NCBI RefSeq assembly: GCF_004000925.1
Contig: NZ_BIME01000004.1
Location: forward strand, 1-64,000
Direction: 5' to 3'
Length of the DNA: 64,000 nt
Source: Paenibacillus illinoisensis NBRC 15959
GTDB lineage: Bacteria > Bacillota > Bacilli > Paenibacillales > Paenibacillaceae
Part shown: positions 16,224 to 24,612 of the stretch, piece by piece
Numbering within the stretch: the first letter of the stretch is position 1
Layout of the letters: each line of letters opens with the position of its first letter
Notes under the pieces: model-generated
Database searches by the model: none
Seen by the model: the letters and a program-made list of their open reading frames with translations, nothing else
What the model was told of the DNA's origin: nothing
Program-made: the position numbers and the translations under genes

Positions 16224-17585
16224 ATGCAGCAAGAAACATTAACACGGGGATTAAAAAACAGGCATGTCCAGCTTATGGCGATTGGAGGTGCGATTGGGAC
16301 AGGCCTCTTTCTGGGAGCGGGCAAGACGATTCAACTGACAGGACCGTCGATCCTGCTGGCGTATATCATCACAGGTATGGTTTTGTTTTTGATCATGCGT
16401 GCATTGGGGGAACTGTTGTTAAGCAACCTGCAGTATCACTCCTTTGTGGATTTTGTGCGTGATTACCTGGGAAATATGGCGGCGTTTATTACAGGCTGGA
16501 CCTACTGGTTCTGCTGGATTTCCATCGCTATGGCCGACATTACGGCTGTTGGCATGTATACGCAGTTTTGGTTTCCGAATGTACCGCAATGGATGCCTGG
16601 TTTAATTGCACTGGTCATTTTATTAATCATGAATCTGGCAACAGTGAAGCTGTTCGGCGAGATGGAATTTTGGTTTGCTTTAATCAAAGTAATTGCCATT
16701 CTGGCCCTTATTGTTGTAGGTCTATATATGATATTTAAAGGTTTTACCACAGATCAGGGGACAGCAAGCTTTACCAATCTGTGGAGTCATGGGGGATGGT
16801 TCCCGAATGGCATGCATGGCTTCATCATTTCGTTCCAGATGGTGGTGTTTGCTTTTGTAGGTATGGAACTGGTCGGACTGACAGCGGGGGAAACGGAGAA
16901 CCCGGAGAAAGTTATTCCCAGAGCCATTAACCAGATTCCCATCCGTGTGCTGCTCTTTTATGTTGGTGCACTGCTGATTATCATGAGCATCTACCCATGG
17001 AACGCAATTGTGCCGAGTGAAAGTCCCTTTGTGCAGGTGTTTGCAGCCGTAGGTATTGCGACAGCCGCCGGGATCGTGAATTTCGTGGTGCTGACATCCG
17101 CAGCTTCAGCGTGCAATAGTGCCATTTTCAGTACAAGCCGTATGGTCTTCTCCATGGCAAAGGATCGGAATGCGCCGGAATCCCTTGCCCGCCTGAATGG
17201 CCGAAAGGTGCCTTCCAATGCACTCTTTTTCTCCACGCTGGTTATTCTGGTTGCCATTATTCTGAATTATGTCATGCCAGAGGGCGTGTTTACACTGATC
17301 ACAAGTGTTTCGACCGTTTGTTTTATCTTTGTCTGGGGCATTATGGTGATCTGTCACCTGAAATACCGCCGTACCCAGCCGGAGATCGCTAGCCGGAATC
17401 ACTTCAAGCTGCCGCTTTATCCATTTTCCAACTACTTGATTTTGGCTTTCCTCGTGTTTGTGCTGGTTGTTCTGGCATTGGCAGAGGATACACGGGTGGC
17501 GCTGTTTGTTACTCCGGTGTGGTTTATTCTCATGGCAGGGATCTATCTGTTTAAGAAAAGAAGTGCAACCACAACGCAAGGTTAA
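16224..17585 (+). CDS. cycA: amino acid permease, D-serine/D-alanine/glycine transporter type
   Basis: 453 aa, APC superfamily, twelve membrane helices. It shows close word-for-word likeness to E. coli CycA along the chain: NRHVQLMAIGGAIGTGLFLG, GELLLSNLQYHSF, GWTYWFCW, NLATVKLFGEMEFWFA, FAFVGMELVG, SIPIR/QIPIR, NFVVLTSAASACNS. These shared stretches make import of D-Ala, D-Ser and Gly by proton symport the best call, though related permeases for other neutral amino acids cannot be excluded. Stands alone with its own terminator. Confidence 0.85.
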   Translation: MQQETLTRGLKNRHVQLMAIGGAIGTGLFLGAGKTIQLTGPSILLAYIITGMVLFLIMRALGELLLSNLQYHSFVDFVRDYLGNMAAFITGWTYWFCWISIAMADITAVGMYTQFWFPNVPQWMPGLIALVILLIMNLATVKLFGEMEFWFALIKVIAILALIVVGLYMIFKGFTTDQGTASFTNLWSHGGWFPNGMHGFIISFQMVVFAFVGMELVGLTAGETENPEKVIPRAINQIPIRVLLFYVGALLIIMSIYPWNAIVPSESPFVQVFAAVGIATAAGIVNFVVLTSAASACNSAIFSTSRMVFSMAKDRNAPESLARLNGRKVPSNALFFSTLVILVAIILNYVMPEGVFTLITSVSTVCFIFVWGIMVICHLKYRRTQPEIASRNHFKLPLYPFSNYLILAFLVFVLVVLALAEDTRVALFVTPVWFILMAGIYLFKKRSATTTQG

Positions 17586-17642
17586 AGCGCTAACGGTTTC
17601 AATGCGGATGAGATACCGTGTACTCTGGAAGAAGTAAAAACG

Positions 17643-17673
17643 AAAACTGTCCATCCTTGATGGGCGGTTTTTT
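17643..17673 (+). terminator. rho-independent terminator after cycA
   Basis: AAAACTGTCCATC pairs with GATGGGCGGTTTT (one G-T pair) around a CTT loop, followed by TT. Confidence 0.85.
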
Positions 17674-17856
17674 ATGTTTTTAAAGTGACCATTTCTCATC
17701 TGAATGAAGTTATTATCCATATTTTGAAATTGAAGCGGATGCAGAAGCACCTTCGGCTGCCCAGTAAAAAACGTTTTGCACCAAAAGGAATATGTACCGA
17801 TAGCACATTAATCTGTAATATGTTTTATATAAACTAGATGGAGGTGGACAGTGATC

Positions 17857-18450
17857 ATGCAAGAAAAAGATGTTGTTCTTGAAGGGAAAAGGGTAACTCT
17901 TGTACCTATGGAAAACAGCCACAAGGTGGAATTAATTCGTGTCTTATTCACTCCAGAAGTGTGGGAATTCACTTGGCGAACAATCCATACACCTGAAGAA
18001 CTTGATCAAGTACTGACGCTTGCACTGGACAATAAAGAGAAGGGATCACAGCTTCCCTTCACTATTGTGGACCAAGCGACAGGAGACATCATCGGAACTA
18101 CCCGAATAGGCGATCTTGACATTGGGAACCGAAATGCTGAGATAGGATGGACCTGGCTTGCACCTGACTATTGGCGGACGGGAGTAAATACAGAGTGTAA
18201 ATATCTTTTGCTGCAATATTGCTTTGAAGAACTGAATTTAATGCGGGTGCAGTTCTCCGTAAGTGGACAAAATGTCCGATCGCAACGAGCCATTGAACGA
18301 ATCGGAGCCAAGAAAGAAGGCATATTCCGTAAGCATAGAATAAAGGCGGACGGTTCGGTTCATGATAATATTTTTTACAGCATCATAGACAGTGAATGGG
18401 CAGATGTAAAAGAGAAACTTTTGTATTTATTATCCAAAACATATACATAA
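17857..18450 (+). CDS. GNAT acetyltransferase (RimJ/RimL-like)
   Basis: 197 aa from ATG 17857; an in-frame GTG at 17851 is too close to the GGAGGTG. The pattern fits the RimJ/RimL branch: N-terminal LEGKRVTLVPME, TTRIGDLDIGNRNAEIGWTW for strand 4, and the acetyl-CoA loop region around YWRTGVNTECKYLLLQY, then QFSVSGQNVRSQRAIERIGA with the family Asn/Ser and LGF-like GAKKEGIFR end. It would acetylate an amino group on a small molecule or a protein N-terminus. Substrate unknown. Confidence 0.88.
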   Translation: MQEKDVVLEGKRVTLVPMENSHKVELIRVLFTPEVWEFTWRTIHTPEELDQVLTLALDNKEKGSQLPFTIVDQATGDIIGTTRIGDLDIGNRNAEIGWTWLAPDYWRTGVNTECKYLLLQYCFEELNLMRVQFSVSGQNVRSQRAIERIGAKKEGIFRKHRIKADGSVHDNIFYSIIDSEWADVKEKLLYLLSKTYT

Positions 18451-18482
18451 TCACTAATGCGGCGAACGATATTTCGCCAATG

Positions 18483-19325
18483 TTAACTGGAGAAATCACT
18501 CTTTCTCCGCTGAAGCCAATCCAGGATAATCTCGACTGCTTCAATATACCTCTGACCTACGAGCAAACCGGTATGTGTCGTGTGCCATAGTCCGGCATAT
18601 TCCGCACGAAGCTGCTCTGCGGTTAATCTGCCTCGCTGCTCCTCTTCCTCACTGGATACGGCTTTGATAACAAGACTAGGACATGTAATGGACTCACCAT
18701 TAATGGATACCACGTCCTCACCACCAAAGAACGCGGAGAATGTGCTGAAGGCCTGCGATGATTCCATGGCCAAATATTTGCGCTGAAAAGCAATGTCCTC
18801 TGCCGATTCATCTATGCTGGTCAGCTCATGATGAACGGGTGCAGGCACGACGAGACCAGGCGTTATGCGATCCACTTCAGCATATGGCACGGAGCGAAGA
18901 ACCTCCTGGCTCAGACTGGAATCGATCACGACCAACCCGCGCAGGGGAGAGCTTTCTGCAAGCTTTTGACTAAGAATGCCACCCATGCTGAATCCGATGA
19001 GGATAGGCGGCTCCCCGCACTCGGTAATGATTTCCTGAATATCCTCCAGGTAATCCTCAAAGGTCACCCGGGTCATGTCCTGCACCCTGCTCTTGTAGTG
19101 ACTTCTCAGATTCATCACATAACAGGTCCAGCCCTGTTGAACGAAATGAGGGATGTATTTACTCCACATCCAGCTGCCTGTATAGGCACCGTGAACGAAT
19201 AGGAGAGGGGGTCTGTGATTACTTCTCCCTTGAATTTCATCTCCCTCAAAGATCTCCAGATACAAATCCTGTTCCCCAATGTATTGTACGGTATGGTCAG
19301 GCAGGGACTTGGTGTAGTCCTTCAT
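18483..19325 (-). CDS. alpha/beta hydrolase under MarR control
   Basis: 280 aa from the ATG at 19325, supported by GGAGGA seven bases upstream (the in-frame ATG at 19343 lacks an RBS). Hydrolase landmarks: LFVHGAYTGSWMW for the oxyanion loop, GFSMGG nucleophile elbow, and a C-terminal TTHTGLLVG that should carry the catalytic His. Substrate unknown; possibly a lipid or xenobiotic ester. A perfect TAGTTT-N6-AAACTA palindrome sits about 20 bp before the start and is repeated ahead of the adjacent marR gene, so the two are probably regulated together. Confidence 0.85.
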   Translation of the reverse strand: MKDYTKSLPDHTVQYIGEQDLYLEIFEGDEIQGRSNHRPPLLFVHGAYTGSWMWSKYIPHFVQQGWTCYVMNLRSHYKSRVQDMTRVTFEDYLEDIQEIITECGEPPILIGFSMGGILSQKLAESSPLRGLVVIDSSLSQEVLRSVPYAEVDRITPGLVVPAPVHHELTSIDESAEDIAFQRKYLAMESSQAFSTFSAFFGGEDVVSINGESITCPSLVIKAVSSEEEEQRGRLTAEQLRAEYAGLWHTTHTGLLVGQRYIEAVEIILDWLQRRKSDFSS

Positions 19326-19345
19326 GTATAATTCCTCCTTCAATT

Positions 19346-19363
19346 TAGTTTTATATCAAACTA
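19346..19363. promoter_or_regulatory. MarR-type operator upstream of the hydrolase gene
   Basis: TAGTTT (19346-19351), six-base spacer TATATC, AAACTA (19358-19363): a perfect inverted repeat. It lies between the hydrolase start and the end of marR. The same site, including the spacer, recurs at 19812-19829. Confidence 0.7.
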
Positions 19364-19378
19364 TTCATCCAAAAAAAA

Positions 19379-19801
19379 TTAGAAGTTGCTGTGAATCTTC
19401 ATCAAAATCCGAAGCAGTTCCTCTTTCTCTGTTTCTGTGATATCCGCGTAAAAGACATTCAGCAGGTTCTGGGAGATCTCTTCAAAAACGGGCTTGAGAT
19501 CCTGGCCTTTAGATGTCAGTGCTACATGAACAACGCGCGTATCTTCGTCACTTCTCTCCTTGATGACGTATCCCATGCGAACCAGCTTGTCGACAAGTGC
19601 TGTGACGGTAGATTTGTCCTTGCCAATTTTTTTGGCGATCTCCGCCATGGTCATTTGAGGCCGGTGATACAGAGCATAGATAATATCGCCATGCGAAGTC
19701 GCAATATCCTGAACCCCATGCTTGGTCATCTCGGATACAATAAAACGATTGGAACTCTCTTTAATTTTGGATATAAGTGATATGGCATCTCTTGTTTTCA
19801 T
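19379..19801 (-). CDS. MarR-family transcriptional regulator
   Basis: 140 aa with a winged helix-turn-helix: MTMAEIAKKIGKDKSTVTAL for the HTH, VIKERSDEDTRVVHVALTSK for the wing, where DxR is the MarR wing signature. Flanking helices serve dimerisation. It likely represses itself and the hydrolase gene downstream on the same strand: an operator with identical spacer lies before each of the two. Ligand unknown. The two genes are separated by 53 bp. Confidence 0.9.
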   Translation of the reverse strand: MKTRDAISLISKIKESSNRFIVSEMTKHGVQDIATSHGDIIYALYHRPQMTMAEIAKKIGKDKSTVTALVDKLVRMGYVIKERSDEDTRVVHVALTSKGQDLKPVFEEISQNLLNVFYADITETEKEELLRILMKIHSNF

Positions 19802-19811
19802 AATTCCAATA

Positions 19812-19829
19812 TAGTTTTATATCAAACCA
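19812..19829. promoter_or_regulatory. MarR-type operator upstream of marR
   Basis: TAGTTT-TATATC-AAACCA: the same site as at 19346-19363 with one changed base in the right arm, placed about 11 bp before the marR start, as expected for autorepression. Confidence 0.65.
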
Positions 19830-19864
19830 TTGTCAAGAGGGTAGTTATGTTTTAAAATTGACAA

Positions 19865-19879
19865 AGATAATCATTCTCA
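19865..19879. promoter_or_regulatory. Fur box upstream of the FecCD/ATPase operon
   Basis: AGATAAT-C-ATTCTCA matches the 7-1-7 Fur consensus TGATAAT-N-ATTATCA at 12 of the 14 arm positions. It lies about 80 bp before the permease start and implies repression when iron is plentiful. Confidence 0.65.
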
Positions 19880-19956
19880 ATTATAATCCGATCAAAAGCG
19901 TTGTACATAGCTAAGTTTTTTGATCTTACATTTTCGTGGAAGTGATGGGGGAAGAA

Positions 19957-21066
19957 ATGGCACAAACAGTTCAGATGCAGACGCAGCACGTGGGTAAACC
20001 CAAGTCTTTGATTCACAGCAAAACCGGTTTCGCATTACTTCTTGCAGCACTTGTGGTATTCATGCTTGTATCGGTGGGGATAGCGGTATCCATAGGTCAG
20101 GTGCATATTCCGCTGGCCGAGTCCTATCGGATTCTTCTCTACAAAATAACGGGCTTTCAGCTTGGAGCTGCGCCAATTGAATTGGGTTCCTTTACCGATA
20201 TCATCTGGCAAATTCGTTTTCCGCGCGTATTAATGGCCATGTTTATCGGGGCAGGTCTGGCGCTCTGTGGTGCCGTCATGCAGGCTGCTGTGCAGAATCC
20301 ACTCGCTGATCCTTACATACTAGGTATATCCTCAGGAGCTTCACTCGGAGCAACGTTTGCGATTTTGATCGGATTCGGTTCCATTAGCTGGTTAGGTCAA
20401 ACGGGTGTGGCCTTTTGGGCCTTTGCTGGTGCCATGGGTGCATCCTTGCTGGTACTTACACTTGCAGGGATCCGGGGCAAAATGACATCCGTCAAGCTGG
20501 TACTTGCCGGGATGGTCATTAACGCACTATGCAGTGCGTTCTCGAACTTTATTATTTACTTTGCAAACAATGCAGAAGGCATCCGAACCGTCACATTCTG
20601 GACGATGGGCAGCCTGGCAGCTTCGGGCTGGAACAAGCTCCCGTTAATCAGTATTGTTGTTCTGGTAGCGATTCTGTTCTTCCTGCTGCAGTCCCGTGTG
20701 CTTAATACGATGCTGCTCGGGGATGAAGCGGCTGTGACGCTGGGCATTAATCTAAGTGTATATCGCAGATTGTACATGCTCTTAACGGCACTTGTAACGG
20801 GGGTTATGGTCTCGAGCTGCGGGATGATCGGTTTTGTGGGACTCATTATTCCGCATATCGTAAGAGGTATGGTTGGCTCAGACCATCGCAAAGTCATGCC
20901 CGTGTCGGTATTATTCGGGGCCATTTTCCTCATTTGGACGGATGTTATCGCAAGATCTCTGATATCCAGCGTTGAACTGCCGATTGGAATTATTACGGCC
21001 ATGATTGGTGCACCGATGTTTATGTATATGCTGGTCAAAAAAGGCTACGGTTTTGGAGGAAAATAA
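19957..21066 (+). CDS. FecCD-family iron-complex ABC permease
   Basis: About 369 aa from ATG 19957 (GGGGGA four bases upstream; GTG 19936 and ATG 19945 are in-frame alternatives). Nine to ten membrane helices. Motifs of the siderophore/heme/cobalamin permease family: RFPRVLMAMFIGAGLALCGA, QAAVQNPLADPYILGISSGA, and near the end GMIGFVGLIIPHIVRGMVGS, the loop that contacts the ATPase. The ATPase gene follows three bases after the stop. Only one permease gene is present, so it probably acts as a homodimer. No substrate-binding protein gene lies alongside. A Fur box is upstream. Confidence 0.93.
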   Translation: MAQTVQMQTQHVGKPKSLIHSKTGFALLLAALVVFMLVSVGIAVSIGQVHIPLAESYRILLYKITGFQLGAAPIELGSFTDIIWQIRFPRVLMAMFIGAGLALCGAVMQAAVQNPLADPYILGISSGASLGATFAILIGFGSISWLGQTGVAFWAFAGAMGASLLVLTLAGIRGKMTSVKLVLAGMVINALCSAFSNFIIYFANNAEGIRTVTFWTMGSLAASGWNKLPLISIVVLVAILFFLLQSRVLNTMLLGDEAAVTLGINLSVYRRLYMLLTALVTGVMVSSCGMIGFVGLIIPHIVRGMVGSDHRKVMPVSVLFGAIFLIWTDVIARSLISSVELPIGIITAMIGAPMFMYMLVKKGYGFGGK

Positions 21067-21069
21067 ACC

Positions 21070-21837
21070 ATGAAACTGAACGTAGAAAATGTATCCATAT
21101 CAGTGCTGAATACGGACATCATCCGAAACATTTCGTTACAGGTAAACGACAAGCAATTTGTTGGAATCATTGGACCGAACGGTTGCGGCAAGTCAACGCT
21201 GCTCAAGAGCATCTACAAAGTGATCAAGCCACAGCAGGGAAGCGTATTACTCGGCGATAAGGACATTTTGAAATCCAGTCCGAAGATCGTATCCCGGCAT
21301 ATGGGTGTTGTGGGGCAGTTCAACGAACTAAGCTTTGATTTTACGGTGCGTGAGATGGTCATGATGGGCCGGACACCACACAAAAAGCTGCTGGAAACCG
21401 ATAATCAGCAGGATGCCCAGATTGTGGAGCAGGCGCTTGAAAAGGTACATCTGTCCGGACATGCGGATCGCAATTATGTGTCTTTGTCCGGTGGAGAGAA
21501 GCAGCGTGTCATCCTGGCCCGTGTACTGGCGCAGCAGCCTGAATTTCTCATTTTGGACGAGCCGACCAATCATCTGGACATCAAATACCAGCTCCAAATT
21601 CTCAATATTGTCCGTGGGTTGGACATTGGCATACTGGCAGCACTCCATGATCTCGAACTGGCAGCAGAATATTGTGATTACCTGTATGTGGTCAAGCGGG
21701 GACAGATCGTGGTTCACGGTAAGCCTGCAGATATTTTGACACGTGAGATGATTGGGGAAGTGTTTGAGGTAGATTGCGAAATTTACGAAAACCCGGTTAC
21801 GGGTGGATTGGGTATAGCCTATCTAAGTACACGTTAA
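21070..21837 (+). CDS. iron-complex ABC transporter ATP-binding protein
   Basis: 255 aa with the full nucleotide-binding set: Walker A GPNGCGKST, Q-loop (VVGQFNELSF), signature LSGGEKQRV, Walker B FLILDEPTNHLD, H-loop LHDLELAA. The type follows FecE/FhuC/BtuD. It powers the FecCD permease encoded immediately upstream (GGAGG overlaps that gene's end). Together they would import a ferric siderophore, heme or similar complex. Followed by a terminator. Confidence 0.95.
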   Translation: MKLNVENVSISVLNTDIIRNISLQVNDKQFVGIIGPNGCGKSTLLKSIYKVIKPQQGSVLLGDKDILKSSPKIVSRHMGVVGQFNELSFDFTVREMVMMGRTPHKKLLETDNQQDAQIVEQALEKVHLSGHADRNYVSLSGGEKQRVILARVLAQQPEFLILDEPTNHLDIKYQLQILNIVRGLDIGILAALHDLELAAEYCDYLYVVKRGQIVVHGKPADILTREMIGEVFEVDCEIYENPVTGGLGIAYLSTR

Positions 21838-21886
21838 TGCAAAAAAAATAAAACTAGAGTAGATCCACAGATGAGTCGAGAATAAC

Positions 21887-21939
21887 AGACCGTATTCTGC
21901 AAGAGCAATGTTGTGTTGCTGGCAGAAACGGTCTTTTTT
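21887..21939 (+). terminator. rho-independent terminator after the iron transport genes
   Basis: AGACCGTATTCTGC pairs with GCAGAAACGGTCT around a 25-base loop, followed by TTTTTT. Confidence 0.8.
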
Positions 21940-22056
21940 GTGGAGCAGCGAGAATGGATGAATTATACAGTTAATTGGTGATTCGCTGACGGTGGGGAAA
22001 ATAGTCCCAAAAACAAAAGGACCATTATACTACGTTCCAAATGTGGAAAACGACCG

Positions 22057-22476
22057 ATGTTATTAAGGAGGTTCCTTTCTGCTAACAAACGAGGAGTGAT
22101 ACAACGTACGATGCATACGAAGATAATACAGGAACTTCTTTCCCAAGAAGATTCCGAAGAGGCGATACCAGATGATAGAGCCGTCGAGCCTTTGATTCAT
22201 GCTATCATGGACCCCAGAACATCAGGAAGCAGGGGAACATTCTTATACGCTCTTGAACGTTTGGATTACATATTACATATAGAGCACATCATTCCGTTTA
22301 TTGGTGATACCAGTCTGGAAGTGTGTGCACAATCATTTATGCTGTTGGAGCAGCTAAAGGATAAGCTATCCGACGATCAAATACTTACATGTGAGCAAGT
22401 CATTGAGCAACAAATCAGACATAATGAAAGAAAGCTTCTGGTCGTAGCCCTGGACATGGTGCGGAGCTGGAAATAA
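22057..22476 (+). CDS. HEAT-like helical protein, function unknown
   Basis: Up to 139 aa. The start is uncertain: ATG 22057 has no RBS, GTG 22096 and ATG 22111 are in frame, and AAGGAGG and GAGGAG lie between. The chain is a series of amphipathic helices (AVEPLIHAIMD, FLYALERLDYILHIEHIIPF, EVCAQSFMLLEQL) reminiscent of HEAT/ARM repeats, as in small scaffold or immunity-type proteins. No catalytic motif. Stands alone. Confidence 0.6.
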   Translation: MLLRRFLSANKRGVIQRTMHTKIIQELLSQEDSEEAIPDDRAVEPLIHAIMDPRTSGSRGTFLYALERLDYILHIEHIIPFIGDTSLEVCAQSFMLLEQLKDKLSDDQILTCEQVIEQQIRHNERKLLVVALDMVRSWK

Positions 22477-22579
22477 GGGTGACGGTGAACTGAACGATTG
22501 TCTATCGAGTGCTTTCATTCACCCCTTCCTTTCGTTTACAATAGGGTATTGATTGCAGCAAACGAAGGAGCGGGTAACG

Positions 22580-23242
22580 ATGGCAAAACAGAAATACTAT
22601 GTCGTCTGGGAAGGCAAGAAACCAGGTGTGTATAACACGTGGGCGGAATGCAAAGCACAGACGGATCATTTTACCGGAGCAAAATATAAATCATACGAAT
22701 CCAGATCAGCAGCCGAAGAAGCATATCGTGCCGGGTGGAAAGGGAACTGGGGGACGGGCTCGAGTGGAGCAGGTGGTTCTTCCAAAAGCAAATCGGTCAG
22801 CAGCGGCAGAAGCGCTGGGATGGAGACATCGGAGGAAGTGGACTATGACAGTATTTCGGTTGACGTGGGCACACGCGGAAATCCGGGACCTGTAGAATAT
22901 AAAGGTGTGGATACGCGCACGGGAGAGATTATTTTCTCCGTAGGACCGATTTCCAAGGGAACGAATAACTTGGGTGAGTTTTTGGCTATCGTCCATGCCT
23001 TGGCGCATCTCAAAAAAGAAGGAAGCAACAAGACCGTGTATACCGACTCGGTGAATGCCATGAAGTGGCTGAAGCAAAAGAAAGTATCCACCACGCTAGC
23101 TCGGGATAACTCAACGGAGGAGATCTGGCTCATGATAGACCGTGCGGAGCAATGGCTGCGTACGAATACGTACAGCAATAAAGTGTTGAAATGGCAGACG
23201 AAACAGTGGGGCGAAATCAAGGCGGATTACGGGCGAAAATAA
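22580..23242 (+). CDS. viroplasmin-domain ribonuclease H
   Basis: 220 aa from ATG 22580 (GAAGGAG nine bases upstream). The N-terminal 45 residues form a viroplasmin/caulimovirus-type RNA-DNA hybrid binding domain (KYYVVWEGKKPGVYNTWAEC, FTGAKYKSY, AEEAY). A Ser/Gly-rich linker follows, then an RNase H fold. The catalytic acids look complete: Asp in SVDVGTRGNPG, Glu in NNLGEFLAI, Asp in VYTDSVNA, Asp in EIKADYGRK. It would cut RNA in RNA-DNA hybrids such as R-loops and Okazaki primers, like the RnhA/YpdQ-type enzymes with a hybrid-binding domain. Confidence 0.9.
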   Translation: MAKQKYYVVWEGKKPGVYNTWAECKAQTDHFTGAKYKSYESRSAAEEAYRAGWKGNWGTGSSGAGGSSKSKSVSSGRSAGMETSEEVDYDSISVDVGTRGNPGPVEYKGVDTRTGEIIFSVGPISKGTNNLGEFLAIVHALAHLKKEGSNKTVYTDSVNAMKWLKQKKVSTTLARDNSTEEIWLMIDRAEQWLRTNTYSNKVLKWQTKQWGEIKADYGRK

Positions 23243-23443
23243 GCAAAAATCCTGTACGTATGTTCCATTATATGTAGTCTATTAGAAACGATATTTACAA
23301 TTTCCAGTTTCCATTCTATAATCATCTGAATATGATAAGTTACACATATGGAGGAGCCTGTCATCTGCAGGCCCTCTTTATCTTTTTGGTCCATCCCTTT
23401 TTCGTCAAATTATAGGGTAGAGTACACATTGCAGGAGGCAGAC

Positions 23444-24313
23444 ATGAGTTCCATTTATAGAAGTGAAGAAGGCAAGAACAGTATTCTGGAGGATTATGAA
23501 GCCTATCTGGAAAATCTGGGCGAGGGCGTTGAGCGGGAATATGTGGAGACACGTTTTGGACAAACCCATGTATTGCTGACGGGGCCGGAGAACGGGAAAC
23601 CGCTGTTCATTCTCCAAGGCGGAAACTGTGTGAATCCGATGACGTTATCCTGGTTTTCTTCCTTATTCAAGGATTACCGAATTATTGCTCCCGATACGAT
23701 CGGTCACCCCGGTTACAGTGAAGAGACACGAATCTCGGCGAGGTTTGACAGTTTGGCCTTGTGGGTTTCCGACCTGCTGGACCACTACAAGATTGAAAAA
23801 AGTGCGTTTATCGGGCCTTCTTTTGGCGGTGGAATTATCCTTAGACTGGCTACCTATATTCCGGAGCGTATTGCATGTTCCGTTTTGGTATCGCCTGCGG
23901 GACTGGCTGTGGGTTCGAAATTTAAAACAGCTCAGGACATTGTTCTTCCACTTGTGAAATACCGGATGACTTCTTCGCCATCTTCTTTGCAAAAAATTAC
24001 AGGCACCATGTCATGCAACTGCATGAAGGAAATGGATAAAAATATCATGGGCAAAATTTTCAAATACGTCAGCATGGAGCAGGATAACCCTAAGCTTACG
24101 GAACGGGAAGAGCTGGTGAACTATACGTCGCCAACGCTGCTACTGGTCGGAGAGAAGGATGTCTTTTTCCCTGGGGACAAAGTTATTGAACGAGCTCAGA
24201 AAATTATCCCGAATGTCCAAGCCGTCAAGTACGACACGGGGCATTTTCCTTCACAGGATGTGCTCATTCAGATGAACGAGGAGATTCGCCAGTTTTTACA
24301 ACAAAACTATTAA
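23444..24313 (+). CDS. alpha/beta hydrolase
   Basis: 289 aa from ATG 23444 (GCAGGAGG eight bases upstream). The fold is seen in FILQGGNCVNP (oxyanion loop), IAPDTIGHPGYS, GPSFGGGI (nucleophile elbow with Ser), LLLVGEKDVFFP (acid Asp) and YDTGHFPS (His). Catalytic triad complete. Members include esterases and C-C hydrolases; substrate unknown. An inverted repeat GGGCGGAT / AATCCGCCC follows at about 24328-24368 without a T-run. Confidence 0.85.
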   Translation: MSSIYRSEEGKNSILEDYEAYLENLGEGVEREYVETRFGQTHVLLTGPENGKPLFILQGGNCVNPMTLSWFSSLFKDYRIIAPDTIGHPGYSEETRISARFDSLALWVSDLLDHYKIEKSAFIGPSFGGGIILRLATYIPERIACSVLVSPAGLAVGSKFKTAQDIVLPLVKYRMTSSPSSLQKITGTMSCNCMKEMDKNIMGKIFKYVSMEQDNPKLTEREELVNYTSPTLLLVGEKDVFFPGDKVIERAQKIIPNVQAVKYDTGHFPSQDVLIQMNEEIRQFLQQNY

Positions 24314-24612
24314 TATAGCACAGGCACGGGCGGATCAAAGGTTTCAAGTCCATTAAACGAATCCGCCCTATCTGTCGATAACATGATGAGATAAATAGTT
24401 TAAGATTTAACTAAGATTTTGAAATTCTATCAGGTATAGACTAGTATGGAGTAGGGTATCGTAATTTATTTTATTATTTCCACATAAGTGTGTTTCAAAT
24501 TGCTATGATTGGTTTATATAGATGGTTGGCGATGAAACGTCTGCTGATTGGGACAGAGTAATGCAACATGCGGCAAGTCTTCCGATCGACAAGGTTGAAA
24601 AGAGGGTCTGTT

